Part shown: piece after piece, positions 60,668-64,000 of the stretch | How positions within the stretch are numbered: the stretch's first letter is position 1 | How the letters are laid out: every line of letters begins with the position of its first letter | Assembly: GCA_039881145.1 (NCBI GenBank) | Contig: JAYKKI010000006.1 | Coordinates: 9,742,501 to 9,806,500, forward strand | Origin: Druceiella hillmani | Taxonomy: Eukaryota > Arthropoda > Insecta > Lepidoptera > Hepialidae | Reading direction: 5' to 3' | DNA: 64,000 nt | Made by a program: the position numbers and the translations under genes | The notes under the pieces: model-generated | Database searches by the model: none | What the model saw: the letters and a program-made list of their open reading frames with translations, nothing else | Told to the model about the DNA's origin: nothing

Positions 60668-60738
<71 letters not shown>
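60668..60738. repeat. (TA)n microsatellite
   Basis: Pure TA run of about 62 bases ending GTATATAT, about 110 bases left of the long inverted repeat. Confidence 0.9.
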
Positions 60739-60849
60739 CAGTCAAGTTATGACTATGTTACTGACAAAATTTGACCTAAATAAAAATCTTTTAATACATT
60801 ATTCTAGGTCATTAATTTAGGTCCCACGAAGGTAAACTGGTATTTATTT

Positions 60850-61190
60850 TTTGTAGTTGAGTAATACGTCTTGTGAATTATTTAAAACATTTAACGACTA
60901 CTTATGCGGTTCTCTTAATAAAACAAAAACATACTTTTTAGTGTTTTTTCGCCACCCAAATTTTACTGTCTGGGCTGAAAAAAATATACCACTCAGAACT
61001 AAAAAATCATACGAAAAATTAGCTTATGTTATGCAAAAATTATAGTAATGAAAGTCCTTTTGCTTTAACTATATAAACATATTCACACCTAACCACAGAA
61101 CGCACCCATTGGAAGGTAATAATTACCCTATGTTTGAATTTGTTTTCATGAAAACTATAAATAAAAGTTACTAAAGGTTATAAAAATTGC
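60850..61190 (+). repeat. Long inverted repeat, left arm
   Basis: Pairs with 62050-62420 in opposite orientation over about 340 bases with moderate divergence. Shared blocks, in order, are GAGTAATACGTCTT, AAAACATAC-TTTTT, TGGGCTGAAAAAAATATACC, ATGCAAAAATTATA, CTAACCACAGAACGCACCCA and TTTTCATGAAAACTATAA. A 62-residue frame (60857-61045, ending WAEKNIPLRTKKSYEKLAYV then MQKL) has a recognisable but broken counterpart in the other arm (AEKDIQFRTGKPFKKLAQVM). I do not recognise this peptide. Confidence 0.75.
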
Positions 61191-61385
61191 AACATCTTTT
61201 CTTTTCGCAAAAACAAAATTTCTATTTTTTATTTTAACAAAAGTTCAAACTGCCTGCGATTTTTTTTAATGCACGTGCGATATCAAATCAAATCAGTAAA
61301 AATAATTTAAACTTAGAAACAATTTTAAATATCGATAAAATATCCAAAGATTACGCAAAAGTTGCTCTTTTTTTAACACAATTTT
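61191..61385. other. Spacer between left arm and inner repeat
   Basis: AT-rich spacer of the composite inverted repeat, with nothing recognised. Confidence 0.4.
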
Positions 61386-61900
61386 AGGGTTCCGAATCTT
61401 AAAAGAAAAAAAGGAACCTTTATAGGATGACTTCGTTGTCTGTGTGTCTGTCTCTCTTTCTGTTTGTCGAAATCCTTTTTTCTCAGGAATGCGTGGAGGT
61501 ATCAAGTTAAAATTAATATCAAATACTTAGGTCTGCGGTCCCTTGGCTTCTAAGTCAACGCAACAAAAAAAACCCTGAGCCATTTATTCCGCGTATTTTG
61601 ACACTTGCAAATTAATTAACACCTACCTGAAACTTCTCGTTGACCCAGAATCATGAAATTTGGCAAGAAGCCATGTCTCATTGAAAAAGAAAGGGAAAAA
61701 ACCAAACATTGTTGATTTAAAGTTATATAACATAATTTTATTTTAAATATGTGCCTATGTAGAGTGCAATATATTTTCGACCAAAAAATTAAAATTTTGT
61801 CAATTATTTAATAGCAATAAATTGTACCATTAAGTTTCTATAAATGCCTAAATAAGTACGGAACTTTCGTAGTGCGAGTTTTCTCCTGACTTGTTTTTAT
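61386..61900 (+). repeat. Widespread insect AGGGTTCCG-type dispersed repeat
   Basis: Starts AGGGTTCCGAATCTTAAAAG with GGAACCTTTATAGGATGACT, passes TCTGTGTGTCTGTCTCTCTT and TTTTTTCTCAGGAATGCGTG, then GGAGGTATCAAGTTAAAATT and TAGGTCTGCGGTCCCTTGG. It ends TACGGAACTTTCGTAGTGCGAG. From memory this matches a very common non-coding repeat of insect genomes, best known to me from Lepidoptera, bounded by AGGGTTCCG and CGGAACCCT. The copy is degenerate. It is nested in the 60850-62420 inverted repeat. Confidence 0.65.
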
Positions 61901-62049
61901 ATTGTCCCACGTACAAATGTACGAAAGGAAAAATCATATGCGTAGGTTAAAATTTTTCTGAATTTTGCAATTTTTTGAAAAAAGGCGACGAGGTCAGCTA
62001 ATTTTTTTTTAATTTATAAATTGTTTACTTAATAGTTTCGATGAAATTC

Positions 62050-62420
62050 CATGTTACTTATAGTTTCCATGAAAAAAAACATAAAGAAAAGTACGTTTGC
62101 ATGAAAACTCAAACATACGGTAATTACCCTAATGGGTGCCTCCGGTGGTTAAGTGCGTATATCTTTTTTTATAGTTAATGACAAAAAGATTTTTATTAAT
62201 ATAATTTTTGCATCACCTGTGCCAATTTTTTAAATGGTTTACCAGTTCTGAATTGTATATCTTTTTCAGCACAAATGATGACGAAAATTATAAAATGCTA
62301 AAAAATACGTTTTTCATTTTTGTTGGAACTGTACTAGTTGTTAGAAAATGTTTCAATTCATCGAAAAGACATATTACTCAAGTATATTTAAAAAGAAAAA
62401 ATAGGAATTAGACTTCATTT
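62050..62420 (-). repeat. Long inverted repeat, right arm
   Basis: Reverse-complement partner of 60850-61190. The two arms enclose about 860 bases, so the whole 1.57-kb unit could fold back on itself. Its plus-strand frame at 62208-62411 is a shadow of the inverted segment. Confidence 0.75.
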
Positions 62421-64000
62421 GAAATCGTAGCAAACCAAAAAAATCGATCCATAAGATTTTCATAAATTTTGAAAAATTCTATGTCTTGAAAACTATAAGA
62501 TTTTTATTAAGGTCAAATTTTCTAAGTGACCTACTCATACCTTGACCTATCTCTCTTTTTCAGTTGGTCCATTACTCACGGGACACCTGTATATATGTAT
62601 ATTGATTCCTTACGATGTAGTTGAAATTGATTTGAAAATTTTGTTAAGCACGAGTAATGCACTATGAGTGTTCCGTGTAAGCTTAGGGAAATAATCGTAT
62701 AAACTTTTAAGGTATAGAGTAAATTTTAAGGTATAATATTAAGGTATATTTTTATTAAAATATTGCAATATTAATCTTCTTCATCAGGCAAATTTATTGC
62801 CAAGCATATCATTCATATACGTAAAGATGTCGTAAAAATCTCAAAAGCTAGGAAATTCGTAATAACTTCTGTGATTCTTCAGCAAATTTTAGATAATTTT
62901 CTGGGAACTCTGTTTTTATTATAATTATTTCTAGAGTTTCAGGGATACAGAGAGGAAATATATTTTTGACGATGCGAAATAACAAAAGATAACAAATATC
63001 AAACTGATAAAGACAAATAAATATATCGTAGCTTTTCATAATTTCATACACAATAGTCCCTGTGAGACAATTTTTAAATATTTGATTTACATAACTTTAT
63101 TTGAATTTCTTGTTTTTATTTAAAAAATAAAAACAAAGTAACATGGACATCAAAACAGGTCACTTCAAAATCTAGCGACTAACGCATTTTCTTAGAAAAT
63201 ACTTTGAAGTACTAACTATATCTACTTGCTAACTCTGCTTCAGTTAAAAATGATTTTTGTATCGACAAACGCTCTTCATGAAATATAGGCTCGATTGTAC
63301 GCGCATCATAACTTATAATCGAACACAGACTTTTGTAATGGACGCGATCATCTATGGTCGCAATTCGGCCAATTTTGTATATAATGTAATAAAATTCATC
63401 TTGTTTTTCACGTAATTAAATGTATTTTGTTTATTTGATAATTCTTAATTTTTACCATGACACTATAAGGGAAAATGTGAGAAAAGGCGCATGAATAAAT
63501 TAATGACTAAGATTTAGTAAACACACAAAATTACTTAAAAGGAAATAATTAAACTTTTGAACGCTACAGTAATATCACAAATATATAAAGATCAATGATG
63601 AAGAAATAGTTTTGAAAGATATTTCACAAACCAAAACTTCAGTATAAACAATATTCTTTGTAACTACTGTTTCATCCTTTGCTAAATGTTTATCGAAGTG
63701 CAGAGCAAATATTATTACACGTTTAAGTATTCATAAAACAATTTTTCTCGCTTTTCTTTCTTAATTTTTATTTTCTATTATTTCAATATCTAAATAAAGA
63801 AGTAATATAATATAAAGTAATAAGGTAGTTAATATAGATTATAATATTTTCCAATATTAATGTAATATAATGAAAAAATTGTTTATTTAGACACCAATAG
63901 GAAAAAAACTATAAAAATATAGATGTATGAAATTATTTACAGCAGTATAAGATATTACAATCTCACTAATTTTTAAATTGGTTGAAAGTTACTTGCAATA
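62421..64000. other. Right end of window, no gene recognised
   Basis: AT-rich sequence. The minus frame at 62848-63051 has no recognised motif. Confidence 0.5.

Overview
This is a gene-poor, AT-rich window from an insect nuclear genome. The organism is read from four points: spliced genes of the insect gustatory receptor (7tm_7) family, remnants of typical animal transposons (Penelope-like, non-LTR, mariner, piggyBac, MULE), arthropod-type TCAGT initiator motifs, and a short run of the insect telomeric unit TTAGG. The order cannot be fixed from the sequence. The receptor exon layout and one dispersed repeat remind me of Lepidoptera, but that is only an impression.

Genes. Four related gustatory receptor copies anchor the window. 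GR-A (166-918, minus) is the first exon of a gene running off the left edge. GR-B (14154-19660, plus) is a pseudogene with a broken first exon but two clean last exons. GR-C (37213-37384, minus) is a small first-exon fragment. GR-D (50524-57355, plus) is an apparently intact four-exon gene predicting 389 residues. The only other convincing gene is a small two-exon secreted cysteine-rich peptide (27166-29032, plus) that looks like an insect defensin-type (CS-alpha-beta) peptide lacking one of the six canonical cysteines.

Mobile elements. 2.8-7.0 kb is a degenerate Penelope-like element whose 1.3-kb arms form a near-perfect inverted repeat. A mariner relic sits in the intron of the defensin-like gene. 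Non-LTR relics lie at 19.0-19.5, 36.8-37.2 and 52.9-53.1 kb. A relic of a multicopy insect protein family is at 34.3-35.0 kb, a piggyBac relic at 39.3-40.7 kb and a MULE with a FLYWCH-like finger at 54.3-55.3 kb. A composite long inverted repeat at 60.85-62.4 kb encloses a widespread insect AGGGTTCCG-type repeat. Roughly fifteen long (TA)n or (CA)n microsatellites are scattered throughout and generate spurious IYIYIY reading frames.

How it fits together. The window looks like a chemoreceptor tandem array in birth-and-death evolution, with copies in both orientations and transposon insertions in introns and next to broken copies. A separate immune-type peptide gene lies in the middle. No RNA genes, CRISPR arrays or prokaryotic features were seen. 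All homology statements are from reading translations against remembered family motifs; no search was run.
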